Counted from the first letter of the stretch, positions 1-6,195 are shown. The stretch is DNA of 6,613 bases from DATKYV01 sp035528275 (GCA_035528275.1 DATKYV010000338.1:1-6613); one strand, 5' to 3'. The notes: generated by a model from the sequence alone, not told the origin. Numbers and translations are program-made.

Positions 1-2082
1 CACCTCGCCGGTGTTAGAGCCGGAGACCTCAACCTGCGGAGAGACGCCCGCCGCCCGGGCGAGCGCCAGGAGCAGCCGTTTGGTCGCCGGGTCCTGCTCG
101 CGTTGGTAGGCGAGCGCCAGGAAAGATCCAACGAGAATCGCCTTTCCCTTGCCGAGAGATTTGGAGACAATCGCCGGCTCGCGGTCGGCGAATCGCGCCA
201 GCACCCGGGCATCCCCGAGCGGCTCGAGTGTTTCCTCAAAGGCCGCGGCCGGAACGGCCTCGCCGGCCTTCATGCCGGGAAGGTCGGCTGGCGAGTCGAT
301 GAGGATTGTCGCCTTCTCGACCGGACGGATGATTTTCTCTCGAGCGCCAAAGACTTCCGCCAATCCGAACCCCGGCACTTCGTCGCTGGAAAAGCCTCGC
401 TCGTCGTTCCAGGCGAGGCGGGCTTCCGCCACCGCTGTTCCGCCGTTTCGGATGAAGCGCGTCACACCCTGTGCGACGTCCCTGGAAAGCATCACCGGAT
501 AGGGCAGGAACAGAATCTTGTACCGGCCCAACTTGTCTCCGGTGACGTCGTTGGGATGAACGAAGTCGATGGGAATCTGCTCCTCGAAGAAGGCGCGGTG
601 CAGGCCCATCATCGAGTCGCGCGGCGCGTTGCCGATCTTCGAAAGCGAAGGTTCCGCGCCGCCCACCATGTAGGAGAGGCGGTTGTAGAGTACCGCTACC
701 TCGGCGCGCGCCGGCTCGGCGGCGAGCAATTCGCGCGCGTTCTTTTGAATGATCGTCGCCACCCGGCCCGCCGCCCGCGAGCGCGGAGTCAACGTCCCGT
801 CCAGGTTGATAAGACCGTAGCCGTTCGATTCGTATCCGGTGCTCATGGGATACCAGGCGTAGACGGCGATTTGCCGCGCGCCGTGCGACACCACTTTCCA
901 CATCCAGAATTCCAGGTCGCGCGGAACCACGGGGTCGGCGATGCGCATTCCGGTGACGCCTTGCCCCGCCTGCAGCTCACCGATCCAGAATCCTTTGCCG
1001 AAACTCCGCCCCGAAGACCGGGTGAAGTCCAACGCCGCGGCGATTTGCTGGTACGGCCAGGGGCGCGTCGAAGCCGCGTGCTTCGGATAGATCGAGGTGC
1101 CGTAGAAGTCGGCGGTGGCGGCCATCATCCAGTCGTCGGCGTCGCCGTAGCCGTCGGTGGGCGAGGTGAAGAGTCCCGGCACCGCCGCGTGGCTGGTGAT
1201 GGCGTGCGCGTGGTCGGCGCTGCGAATCGAATCGACACGGGTCTTCAAATCTCCCGCCAGCTTCACGTCTATGAAACCCCGCCAGTCGAGGTAGTCCGTG
1301 TAGGAAAGAATGGTCGAAGCGCGCGGCGGCTCCACCTGCTCCCAACGATCGAATCCGCGGTACCACGCGGCGTTCAACGCCTCGAGCGTGCCGTATTTCG
1401 ATTTCAGCCACTCGCGGAAACGCGCCTGGGAATGCGGGCAGAAGCAGAACTCCGGGTTGGAGAGGAAGGGAAACCACGCCCAGTTGATGACGTGCGGCTC
1501 GCTCCAGACGTCCCAGCCGTAGAGCGCCGGCGAACGGTTGGCGCGCGCCGAGAGCGCGTGCAGGAACTTCTCGATCTCGCCGCGCACGCCGGGATGGTCG
1601 ATGCAGAAGCCCGGCGAGGCTTGCGACTTGATCACCGCGCCGCTGCGGTCCACGAACTGGCTGTCCGGAAAGCGCTCGCCCACCCAGTCGGGAGCGGAGT
1701 CGAGATAGAGCTGCACGACCACGCGCAGGCCGCGTTCTTCCGCCAGCTTCAACAGGAGCTCGAGGTTTTCAAACCGGAATTCGCCGGGCTTAGGTTCAGC
1801 CGTCGCCCAGTCCACCCAGCACTTGACGGTGTTGAACCCGACCGACTTGATTTGGTCCAAATCCTTGCCCCAACGCTCGGCGCTGGCCGCATCCACCGGC
1901 TCGAGCATCGGCGCGCGCGCTTTTCCGCCGCCGTACCAGACACCGACGGGGAAGAAATCGGCTGATTCGCTCGGCGCCGCAACTGTCGCCTCGGCCGAGG
2001 AGGGCGATGCGGTCCCAAGGGAAGTGACCACGCCCGCGAAAGCAATCAAGCCTAGCCCGATCAACCACCACAATCGGCGCAT
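1..2082 (-). CDS. Secreted GH42-like beta-galactosidase / glycoside hydrolase, 3' end outside the window
   Basis: Reading from the ATG at 2082 gives 694 codons with no stop before the window edge. Residues 1-32 look like a Sec signal peptide (MRRLWW start, hydrophobic 4-20, possible cleavage after AEA near 32), with no lipobox Cys, so a periplasmic or extracellular enzyme is likely. Residues about 45-450 match a clan-A (beta/alpha)8 glycosidase of GH42 type. The proposed acid/base is Glu195 in WDVWSEPH, and the proposed nucleophile is Glu369 in FWIGELQAG, comparable to the E-x-QPG-like GH42 motif. The EFCFCPH segment (211-217) followed by RFREWLKSKYGTLEALNAAW is also typical of GH42. Residues about 458-665 resemble the flavodoxin-like trimerisation domain, and VEVSGSN at the edge begins the small C-terminal domain. 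Ser194 replaces the Asn that normally precedes the acid/base in this clan. A GGAGG ribosome site (2092-2096) lies 9 bases before the ATG. Substrate specificity cannot be read from sequence; beta-galactoside is the family default. Confidence 0.88.
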   Translation of the reverse strand, partial: MRRLWWLIGLGLIAFAGVVTSLGTASPSSAEATVAAPSESADFFPVGVWYGGGKARAPMLEPVDAASAERWGKDLDQIKSVGFNTVKCWVDWATAEPKPGEFRFENLELLLKLAEERGLRVVVQLYLDSAPDWVGERFPDSQFVDRSGAVIKSQASPGFCIDHPGVRGEIEKFLHALSARANRSPALYGWDVWSEPHVINWAWFPFLSNPEFCFCPHSQARFREWLKSKYGTLEALNAAWYRGFDRWEQVEPPRASTILSYTDYLDWRGFIDVKLAGDLKTRVDSIRSADHAHAITSHAAVPGLFTSPTDGYGDADDWMMAATADFYGTSIYPKHAASTRPWPYQQIAAALDFTRSSGRSFGKGFWIGELQAGQGVTGMRIADPVVPRDLEFWMWKVVSHGARQIAVYAWYPMSTGYESNGYGLINLDGTLTPRSRAAGRVATIIQKNARELLAAEPARAEVAVLYNRLSYMVGGAEPSLSKIGNAPRDSMMGLHRAFFEEQIPIDFVHPNDVTGDKLGRYKILFLPYPVMLSRDVAQGVTRFIRNGGTAVAEARLAWNDERGFSSDEVPGFGLAEVFGAREKIIRPVEKATILIDSPADLPGMKAGEAVPAAAFEETLEPLGDARVLARFADREPAIVSKSLGKGKAILVGSFLALAYQREQDPATKRLLLALARAAGVSPQVEVSGSNTGEV

Positions 2083-2212
2083 GGGAACAAACCTCCACCT
2101 GTGATTTGGGGACGGCGCCCTGCCCTGCTCATCGGGACGGTGGTGAGAAGAGAAATGTCTCACGGCGAGGGGAAGTTTGCGCCGCGATCAAACAAAAACT
2201 TCTTGGCCCGAC

Positions 2213-3247
2213 TCAATCCGGAAGGCTCCGCTCCAGCGCTTCAAGCTCCGGCTCACCCGGACCGAGCGGCAGCTTGACCTTCCCGCGCTCGACCACCGAG
2301 CGGCAAATGGCCATCATGATTTCGAAGCCCTTGTAGGCGCTCTCGCCGTCGCAGGGATGGACCTTCTTCGGGTCGTCGAGCCAGTCGGCGATTTCCTGCA
2401 CGTAAGGCGGCGTGTCGTGGGCGTAGTCCATGCAGCCCGTTCCGGAGATGACGCCTCCGGAATCGCGCGTGATGGCGCGCCAGCCTCCGCCGGTCAGCAC
2501 CTCGGCGAAACCTTCGGTGCCCTGCGCGCCCATGCGGCATTTCCGCCACCAGTAGTCCACCTCGGGAACGTCGGGCGCGCCGTCGCCGGCCTCGACGATG
2601 CCGCGCACGCCGTTCGCGTACTGGATGACGCCCGCCACGTAATCGGGCGAGGGATGATTGTCCTTGAACTTCTCTTTTCCCGCCGCCTGGCCCACCACCC
2701 ACTCCGCTTCGGCGCAGTCGTTGAACCAGCGGGTGTACTCGATCAGGTGAGTCATCATGTGCATCATCCAGCCGGTGGCCGTCCCGTAAACCGTGTGGAC
2801 GCGGCCGATCGCCCCGCTCGCGATGATCTCCTTCACCTTCTTGTAGTGTTCGCCGTAGCGGTGCTGGTGGCTGATGGTGGTTTTCACTCCCGCCTTGCGC
2901 ACCAGGTTCATGATCTCCAGCGCTTCGTTGGTGGAGAGTGCCGTGGGTTTTTCGAAGGCGATGAGCTTGGCGCCGGCCTCCACGCCCAGCCGGACCATTT
3001 CCAGTCGCAGGTTGGGAAGCGTGCAGAAGCAAAAGACGTCCGGCTTCACTTTTTTCAGCAGCTGGCCGGCGCTCAGGCTGGTTTCAGGATTGCCGAACTG
3101 TTTGGCGGCGGCCTCCAGACGTCCCTGGTCGATGTCGCACAATCCGACGAGCTGGAACCGCGGGTTCTTGAAGAACGCGTCGGCGTGATGCATTCCTCGC
3201 TTGCCGCAGCCGACGACCACAACAGAATACTTCTTGTCAGGACTCAT
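2213..3247 (-). CDS. GFO/IDH/MocA family NAD(P)-dependent sugar oxidoreductase
   Basis: This 344-residue protein has the usual length and architecture of the family. An N-terminal Rossmann domain (about 6-122) carries the dinucleotide loop GCGKRG at 13-18 and an acidic residue, Asp38 in LCDID, where beta-2 ends; this usually favours NAD over NADP. The family signature EKP is at 99-101, with Lys100 the expected catalytic lysine. The C-terminal alpha/beta domain (about 125-344) holds HQHR (127-130) and the segment THLIEYTRWF, whose His167 matches the active-site histidine region. The start is supported by a strong TGAGGAG site (3257-3263) 9 bases upstream. The gene follows the aminotransferase after a 258-base repeat-rich gap and precedes the glycosidase by 130 bases. 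The family oxidises or reduces hydroxyls of sugars, inositols or nucleotide sugars. The position oxidised here is unknown; oxidation of the substrate later used by the neighbouring aminotransferase is an inference. No defect is seen. Confidence 0.93.
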   Translation of the reverse strand: MSPDKKYSVVVVGCGKRGMHHADAFFKNPRFQLVGLCDIDQGRLEAAAKQFGNPETSLSAGQLLKKVKPDVFCFCTLPNLRLEMVRLGVEAGAKLIAFEKPTALSTNEALEIMNLVRKAGVKTTISHQHRYGEHYKKVKEIIASGAIGRVHTVYGTATGWMMHMMTHLIEYTRWFNDCAEAEWVVGQAAGKEKFKDNHPSPDYVAGVIQYANGVRGIVEAGDGAPDVPEVDYWWRKCRMGAQGTEGFAEVLTGGGWRAITRDSGGVISGTGCMDYAHDTPPYVQEIADWLDDPKKVHPCDGESAYKGFEIMMAICRSVVERGKVKLPLGPGEPELEALERSLPD

Positions 3248-3355
3248 AAATGATGACTCCTCAGGCTGATTTCCGGATGGGGAGGCCGGGCGGGCCGGCT
3301 TCTTGATTTCCAGCCCACCGCGGTCAGAGATTGAGTGACGTTTCTGCCAGACCTC

Positions 3356-3381
3356 TCAGCAGCTCACGTACAGGCTGCTGA
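3356..3381. repeat. TCAGCAGC/GCTGCTGA inverted repeat
   Basis: A perfect 8-bp stem (3356-3363 with 3374-3381) encloses a ten-base loop, between the nested palindromic element and the oxidoreductase gene. On the minus strand it is preceded, not followed, by a T run, so it is not a terminator for the genes here. The GCTGCTGAAAAA string resembles ends of dispersed repeats or insertion-sequence remnants, from memory only. Confidence 0.5.
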
Positions 3382-3403
3382 AAAAGGCCACGGCAGTGTC
3401 ATT

Positions 3404-3437
3404 CTGAGTCCGTCAACTGACGGACGAAGAATCTCGC
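3404..3437. repeat. Left arm of a nested palindromic inverted repeat
   Basis: This 34-base arm contains the near-palindrome GTCCGTCAACTGACGGAC (3408-3425), then GAAGAATCTCGC. It is the reverse complement of 3458-3497 apart from two 3-base length differences and two substitutions. Such GAAG(A/G)ATCTCGC-containing strings recall dispersed intergenic repeats of environmental bacteria. Confidence 0.85.
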
Positions 3438-3457
3438 TCCGGGGGGAATCAGCACTT

Positions 3458-3497
3458 GCGAGATCCTTCGTCGTCCGTCAGCTGACGGACTCCTCAG
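3458..3497. repeat. Right arm of the nested palindromic inverted repeat
   Basis: This 40-base arm starts GCGAGATCCTTCGTC and contains the perfect 18-bp palindrome GTCCGTCAGCTGACGGAC (3473-3490). It ends eight bases before the aminotransferase stop codon. A 20-base spacer (3438-3457) separates the arms, so the RNA of the aminotransferase 3' end could fold as one long stem or as two separate hairpins. There is no adjacent T tract, so this may block exonucleases or attenuate rather than act as a classical terminator. Confidence 0.85.
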
Positions 3498-3505
3498 CGG
3501 CTTGC

Positions 3506-4654
3506 CTAGGCGCTGCCCGCTCCTGCTTTCTTCCCGCCGTGTGCCTTGTCCCAGGCCTTGACCGCTTCGATTGTAACCTTCACTTCCTCCTGGGTGATTT
3601 CCGGAAACATCGGCAATGAAAGGACGCGCGCCGCGGAGTTCTCCGTGTGCTTGAGAGAGCCGACGATGCGAGCCGGGCGTCCCCACGGGTAACCCTCCTG
3701 CTGATGGATGGCAATCGGGTAATGGGTGAGCGCGGTGATGTCCTGCGCTTTCAGGTGAGCCTGCAAGCCGTCACGGTCGTCGGTCTCGACGATGTAGAGA
3801 TGGAAGATGTGCCGATTGCCGGGGAGGGTGGAGGGCAGCTTCAGGGAAGTGCCCGCCAAACCGGCGTCGTATTCCTTGGCGCGGGCCCGCCGCAAATCGT
3901 TCCACTCGTCCAGGCGCTTCAGCTTGACGCTCAACACCGCGGCGTGCAGCTCGTCGAGCCGGCTGTTGTAGCCGATGCTGTGATGAGAGCGCTTCAGCGA
4001 GCCGTGGCCGCGCAGCTTCGCCACCTGTGTCGCGAGTTCCGGATCGTTGGTGGCGATGGCGCCGCCGTCTCCAAAGCATCCGAGATTCTTCTGGATGATG
4101 AAGCTGGTGGCAACCACGTCGCTCAGCTCGCCGATGGCGAAATCGTCGCCGCGCGCGCCCAGCGCCTGCGCGCAGTCCTCGATGACGAAGAGGTTGTGGG
4201 CCTTGGCGATCTTCGCGATCTCCCGCATCTTTGCGGGCTGCCCGTAGAGATGCACGGGGATGATGGCTTTGGTCTTGGGCGTGACAGCCGCCTCGATCAG
4301 ATTCGTGTCAATATTGCAGGTCTGCGGGTCGATATCGACGAAGACGGGAGTCGCGCCCGCCAGCCAGATGGCCTCCGCTGTGGCAAAGAACGTGTTAGAG
4401 GTGGTAATCACCTCATCGCCCTCGCCGATGCCTTTGGCGACCAGGGGAAGCAGCAGGGCGTCGGTCCCCGAATTCAGGCCCACGGCGTGCTTCATGTTCA
4501 TGTACGCGGCCAGTTCTCCTTCGAACTTCTTCACCTTGGGCCCCAGCACATAGGAGCCGCTTTCCAGCACTTCGCTGATGGCCGCGTCGATTTCCTTTTT
4601 GAGATTGTGGTACTGCCGGACGTGGCCGTAGAAGCCAACCTTCACTTGCGCCAT
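3506..4654 (-). CDS. DegT/DnrJ/EryC1/StrS family PLP-dependent sugar aminotransferase
   Basis: This 382-residue protein is a full-length fold-type I aminotransferase acting on keto-sugars, normally nucleotide-linked. Visible family landmarks are the N-terminal YVLGPKVKKFEGELAAY (35-51), the cofactor-phosphate loop NSGTDAL (61-67), DVDP-like VDIDP (106-110), HLYGQPAKM (135-143), IEDCAQALGA with the cofactor-contacting Asp160 and Gln163 (158-167), the Schiff-base Lys189 in QKNLGCFGDGGA, SRLDELHAAVL (231-241) and the C-terminal HYPIAIHQQ (311-319). The usual SF(Y/F)P-x-K around the lysine reads SFIIQK here. The start has a well-placed GGGAGG (4661-4666) 6 bases upstream. A terminator lies upstream of the gene, so it probably has its own promoter. 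A palindromic repeat begins 8 bases past the stop. Donor is probably glutamate or glutamine, as in the family. The product could be a 3- or 4-amino sugar for lipopolysaccharide, glycan or a secondary metabolite; specificity is not readable. Confidence 0.93.
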   Translation of the reverse strand: MAQVKVGFYGHVRQYHNLKKEIDAAISEVLESGSYVLGPKVKKFEGELAAYMNMKHAVGLNSGTDALLLPLVAKGIGEGDEVITTSNTFFATAEAIWLAGATPVFVDIDPQTCNIDTNLIEAAVTPKTKAIIPVHLYGQPAKMREIAKIAKAHNLFVIEDCAQALGARGDDFAIGELSDVVATSFIIQKNLGCFGDGGAIATNDPELATQVAKLRGHGSLKRSHHSIGYNSRLDELHAAVLSVKLKRLDEWNDLRRARAKEYDAGLAGTSLKLPSTLPGNRHIFHLYIVETDDRDGLQAHLKAQDITALTHYPIAIHQQEGYPWGRPARIVGSLKHTENSAARVLSLPMFPEITQEEVKVTIEAVKAWDKAHGGKKAGAGSA

Positions 4655-4688
4655 GCGAATCCTCCCAAATTAAATTGCAGAAACCCCC

Positions 4689-4717
4689 ACAATAGTCGCA
4701 AACCCCACGAGCCGCAA
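4689..4717 (-). promoter_or_regulatory. Weak sigma70-like promoter candidate for the aminotransferase gene
   Basis: On the minus strand, TTGCGG (4717-4712), a 17-base spacer and TATTGT (4694-4689) would start transcription about 28 bases before the ATG. The boxes match consensus at only three and four of six positions. A perfect TTGACA exists further upstream (4861-4856) but has no good -10 box at the right distance. A promoter somewhere here is expected because of the upstream terminator. Confidence 0.25.
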
Positions 4718-4914
4718 GAATTTTGTTTCGGCGCAGGGACGAATTGGCGGTGCGTAGCCACAGCATGATCCGCATGCCGCGGGTCTTCCCGGCACTCCCG
4801 AATCCACACCAGTCGTTAGCCGTGACTGATTCGCATTTCGTATCCACTGCGGGCTTGTCAACTCGAAAAAGCCTCAGCTTACCGCGGGCAATGCGTGGAA
4901 GCGCGCGGAGTCAG

Positions 4915-4934
4915 AATTCCGACCCTGCGGAATT
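4915..4934. other. Small hairpin AATTCCG/CGGAATT after the terminator
   Basis: A perfect 7-bp inverted repeat with a six-base loop lies 11 bases beyond the T tract of the terminator on the minus strand. There is no T run after it. It could be a backup 3'-end structure, an operator for the next gene, or chance. Confidence 0.35.
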
Positions 4935-4945
4935 TTCTCCTTCAA

Positions 4946-4980
4946 ACCAAAAACGCACGGCAAAAAGAACTTTTGCCGTG
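4946..4980 (-). terminator. Intrinsic terminator downstream of the SIS gene
   Basis: On the minus strand a perfect 10-bp stem, CACGGCAAAA with TTTTGCCGTG (4980-4971 and 4965-4956), closes a five-base loop and is followed by CGTTTTTGG. It lies about 50 bases past the SIS stop and should end that transcript, separating the kinase/SIS unit from the aminotransferase unit. The upper stem is A-T only, so efficiency may be moderate. Confidence 0.72.
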
Positions 4981-4996
4981 GCTACCGTTGCTGCCG

Positions 4997-5027
4997 ACTG
5001 ACAACTGACCACTGACCACTGACAACT
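4997..5027. repeat. Heptanucleotide tandem repeat ACTGAC(A/C)
   Basis: There are four consecutive 7-base units, ACTGACA, ACTGACC, ACTGACC and ACTGACA, followed by a partial ACT. The array begins five bases beyond the SIS stop codon in the transcription direction and sits between the stop and the terminator hairpin. Heptamer arrays of this style are known as dispersed short repeats in cyanobacteria (STRR class), and similar strings occur in other phyla. No function can be assigned from this copy alone. Confidence 0.85.
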
Positions 5028-5032
5028 TTTGA

Positions 5033-6067
5033 TCACACCGTTCTCGTCACAATTTGTAGCGAGCGTGGATTGTCGGGGTCAATGCCCTTGACCTCCGCCA
5101 GCGAGGCGGCAAAGAGCTGTCCGGGGATGATGTAGGGAATAGGCGTGTAAATCTCAGGGATGGGCCCCGGGACGCGGATTACCCGCGTGGCCGGAGGAAG
5201 CTTGGCGCCGGTCGAGGAGATCAGCAGGGTCTCGGCGCGCATCCGGCGCAGGCGCCCGGCAAGTTTTTTCAAATCGGCAAAAACTTTTCCCGGTGACATC
5301 ATGACGATCACCGGGAAATCCGGCTCGATCAGGGCCAGTGGGCCGTGGCGGAAGTCGGCGGAGGAAAACCGCTCGGCGACGACGTAGCAGGTCTCCATGA
5401 GCTTCAGGGCCAGCTCAAACGCGTTGGCGTAGTTCAGCCCGCGCGCCACCACGGCGCAGTGGCGCATGTAGCGGTAACGTTCAACCAGCTCGCGGATCTC
5501 GGGGGCGAGCATGAGCGTCGAGTCCACGCGGTCGGGGATTTCGCTCACCGCTGACAAGGTGACGTGGGGGCCGAGACCGCCGGCGAGCAGGTAGAACATC
5601 AGGAGTTGTCCCGTATAGGTCTTGGTCGCGGCCACCGAGCGCTGCTTGCCGGCGCGCACCAGGAAAACTTCGTCCGCGAGCTCCGCCATCGTGGAGCGCG
5701 CTTCGTTGGTGATGGCAACCGTGTAGGCGCCTTGGCGGCGGGCGGAGCGCAACACCATGTTGATGTCCGTGCCTTCGCCGGACTGCGACACCCCCACCAC
5801 TACCGCCCGGCGCAAGTCCAGCCGCGCGTGGTAGAGCGTGTGCACCGAGGGGGCGGCGAGCGAAACTGGCAGGCCCGTGGTGAGCTCCAGCAGGTAGCGG
5901 CCGAAGAGCGCCGCGTTGTCCGAGGTCCCGCGCGCCACCAGCACGATCAACTGGAAACCCTTCTTGCGCGCAAACTGCTTGAACGATTCGGCGTGCTCGC
6001 GCTCCGCCTTGAACGTCCGCCGCAAGGCTTTGGGTTGCTCGAAGATTTCTTCCAACATGCGCGACAT
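5033..6067 (-). CDS. Double-SIS-domain amino-sugar-phosphate deaminase/isomerase (GlmS isomerase-domain / NagB-II / AgaS-like)
   Basis: At 344 residues this equals the isomerase half of GlmS without a glutamine amidotransferase domain, which is the layout of NagB-II, AgaS and FrlB type proteins. SIS domain 1 (about 38-160) has ARGTSDNAA (45-53), SQSGEGTD (94-101) and ATKTYTGQL (147-155). SIS domain 2 (about 200-330) has FELALKLMETCY (217-228), where Glu225 and Lys222 correspond to catalytic-region residues of GlmS, and FRHGPLAL with His241. The C-terminal tail DPDNPRSL (330-337) is typical, but the following lysine, which in GlmS (Lys603) and its relatives sits at this site, is Ile339. The likely role is cytoplasmic interconversion or deamination of an aminohexose 6-phosphate with fructose 6-phosphate. 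It follows a BadF-type kinase by 128 bases and is followed by a terminator. The ATG at 6067 has an AGAGGA site 5 bases upstream; a second ATG at codon 4 is less well placed. True GlmS activity is unlikely without the glutaminase half. Confidence 0.88.
   Translation of the reverse strand: MSRMLEEIFEQPKALRRTFKAEREHAESFKQFARKKGFQLIVLVARGTSDNAALFGRYLLELTTGLPVSLAAPSVHTLYHARLDLRRAVVVGVSQSGEGTDINMVLRSARRQGAYTVAITNEARSTMAELADEVFLVRAGKQRSVAATKTYTGQLLMFYLLAGGLGPHVTLSAVSEIPDRVDSTLMLAPEIRELVERYRYMRHCAVVARGLNYANAFELALKLMETCYVVAERFSSADFRHGPLALIEPDFPVIVMMSPGKVFADLKKLAGRLRRMRAETLLISSTGAKLPPATRVIRVPGPIPEIYTPIPYIIPGQLFAASLAEVKGIDPDNPRSLQIVTRTV
5845..5921. repeat. Arm 1 of a 77-bp perfect inverted repeat (inside the SIS gene)
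   Basis: This segment encodes residues 50-74 of the SIS protein. Its reverse complement is found base for base at 6537-6613. The arms are separated by 615 bases. Past the inner edge (5922-5924 against 6534-6536) three bases differ, then a six-base match (CGGGAC when read on the gene strand) resumes, and similarity ends. Confidence 0.95.
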
Positions 6068-6111
6068 GCGAATCCTCTTCTCGCGTCGTCTCTTGTCCGG
6101 CGGCCGCCCGC

Positions 6112-6140
6112 ATCATATTCGTCCTGCCTTGCGCCTGCAA
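6112..6140 (-). promoter_or_regulatory. Predicted sigma70-like promoter of the SIS gene
   Basis: On the minus strand, TTGCAG (6140-6135) is followed by a 17-base spacer and TATGAT (6117-6112). The -10 box matches the consensus at five of six bases; the -35 box matches three of six. Transcription would begin near 6105, giving a leader of about 38 bases before the ATG at 6067. The predicted start site falls in a perfect 10-bp palindrome, GGCGGCCGCC (6099-6108), which could be chance in GC-rich DNA. Confidence 0.5.
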
Positions 6141-6165
6141 CCGGGACTCCGGAATAGCAGCGCAA
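6129..6165 (-). other. Imperfect hairpin overlapping the -35 region upstream of the SIS gene
   Basis: Read on the minus strand, TTGCGCTGC pairs with GCAGGCGCAA, leaving one bulged G. An inner CCGG-AGTC-CCGG stem lies within the loop. It lies 31 bases after the kinase stop and covers the -35 box. There is no T tract after it, so a plain intrinsic terminator is unlikely. An operator, an mRNA-end structure or a chance fold are alternatives. Confidence 0.35.
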
Positions 6166-6195
6166 GCGGCGGGAGGGCCCGAGGGTCGTGCGCGG

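Larger units (their letters stand above)
4655..5032. other. 378-base intergenic region between the SIS and aminotransferase genes
   Basis: No credible coding frame is seen here. From the SIS stop toward the aminotransferase it holds a heptamer tandem repeat (4997-5027), an intrinsic terminator (4946-4980), a second hairpin (4915-4934), then about 200 bases without recognisable structure, a weak promoter candidate (4689-4717) and the aminotransferase ribosome site. It is locally less GC-rich than the genes, as expected for a promoter/terminator region. Confidence 0.8.

Noticed and set aside
103..1965. 620-residue open frame on the plus strand opposite the glycosidase
   Set aside because: The translation is Arg/Gly/His-rich with no recognisable domain. 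The minus strand encodes a clear GH42 protein. Long antisense frames are expected opposite GC-rich genes.
2142..2163. GTGAGA/TCTCAC hairpin between the oxidoreductase and glycosidase genes
   Set aside because: The stem is only six bp with a nine-base loop and no T tract, so it is too weak to call a terminator.
2175..2193. GTTTG/CAAAC operator-like inverted repeat between the oxidoreductase and glycosidase genes
   Set aside because: The arms are only 5 bp with an irregular 9-base centre, and no promoter is recognisable beside it; it is likely chance.
2177..3253. 358-residue plus-strand open frame opposite the oxidoreductase
   Set aside because: It has no family motifs and mirrors the codon pattern of the real gene on the minus strand.
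3647..4768. 373-residue plus-strand open frame opposite the aminotransferase
   Set aside because: It is an antisense shadow: no motifs, and it runs past the aminotransferase start into the non-coding leader.
4670..4861. 63-residue minus-strand frame from a TTG codon in the intergenic region
   Set aside because: There is no ribosome site and no protein-like composition; the TTG is part of a TTGACA string.
4997..5027. CRISPR array
   Set aside because: The repeats are seven bases long, directly adjacent and without spacers, so this is a microsatellite-like array.
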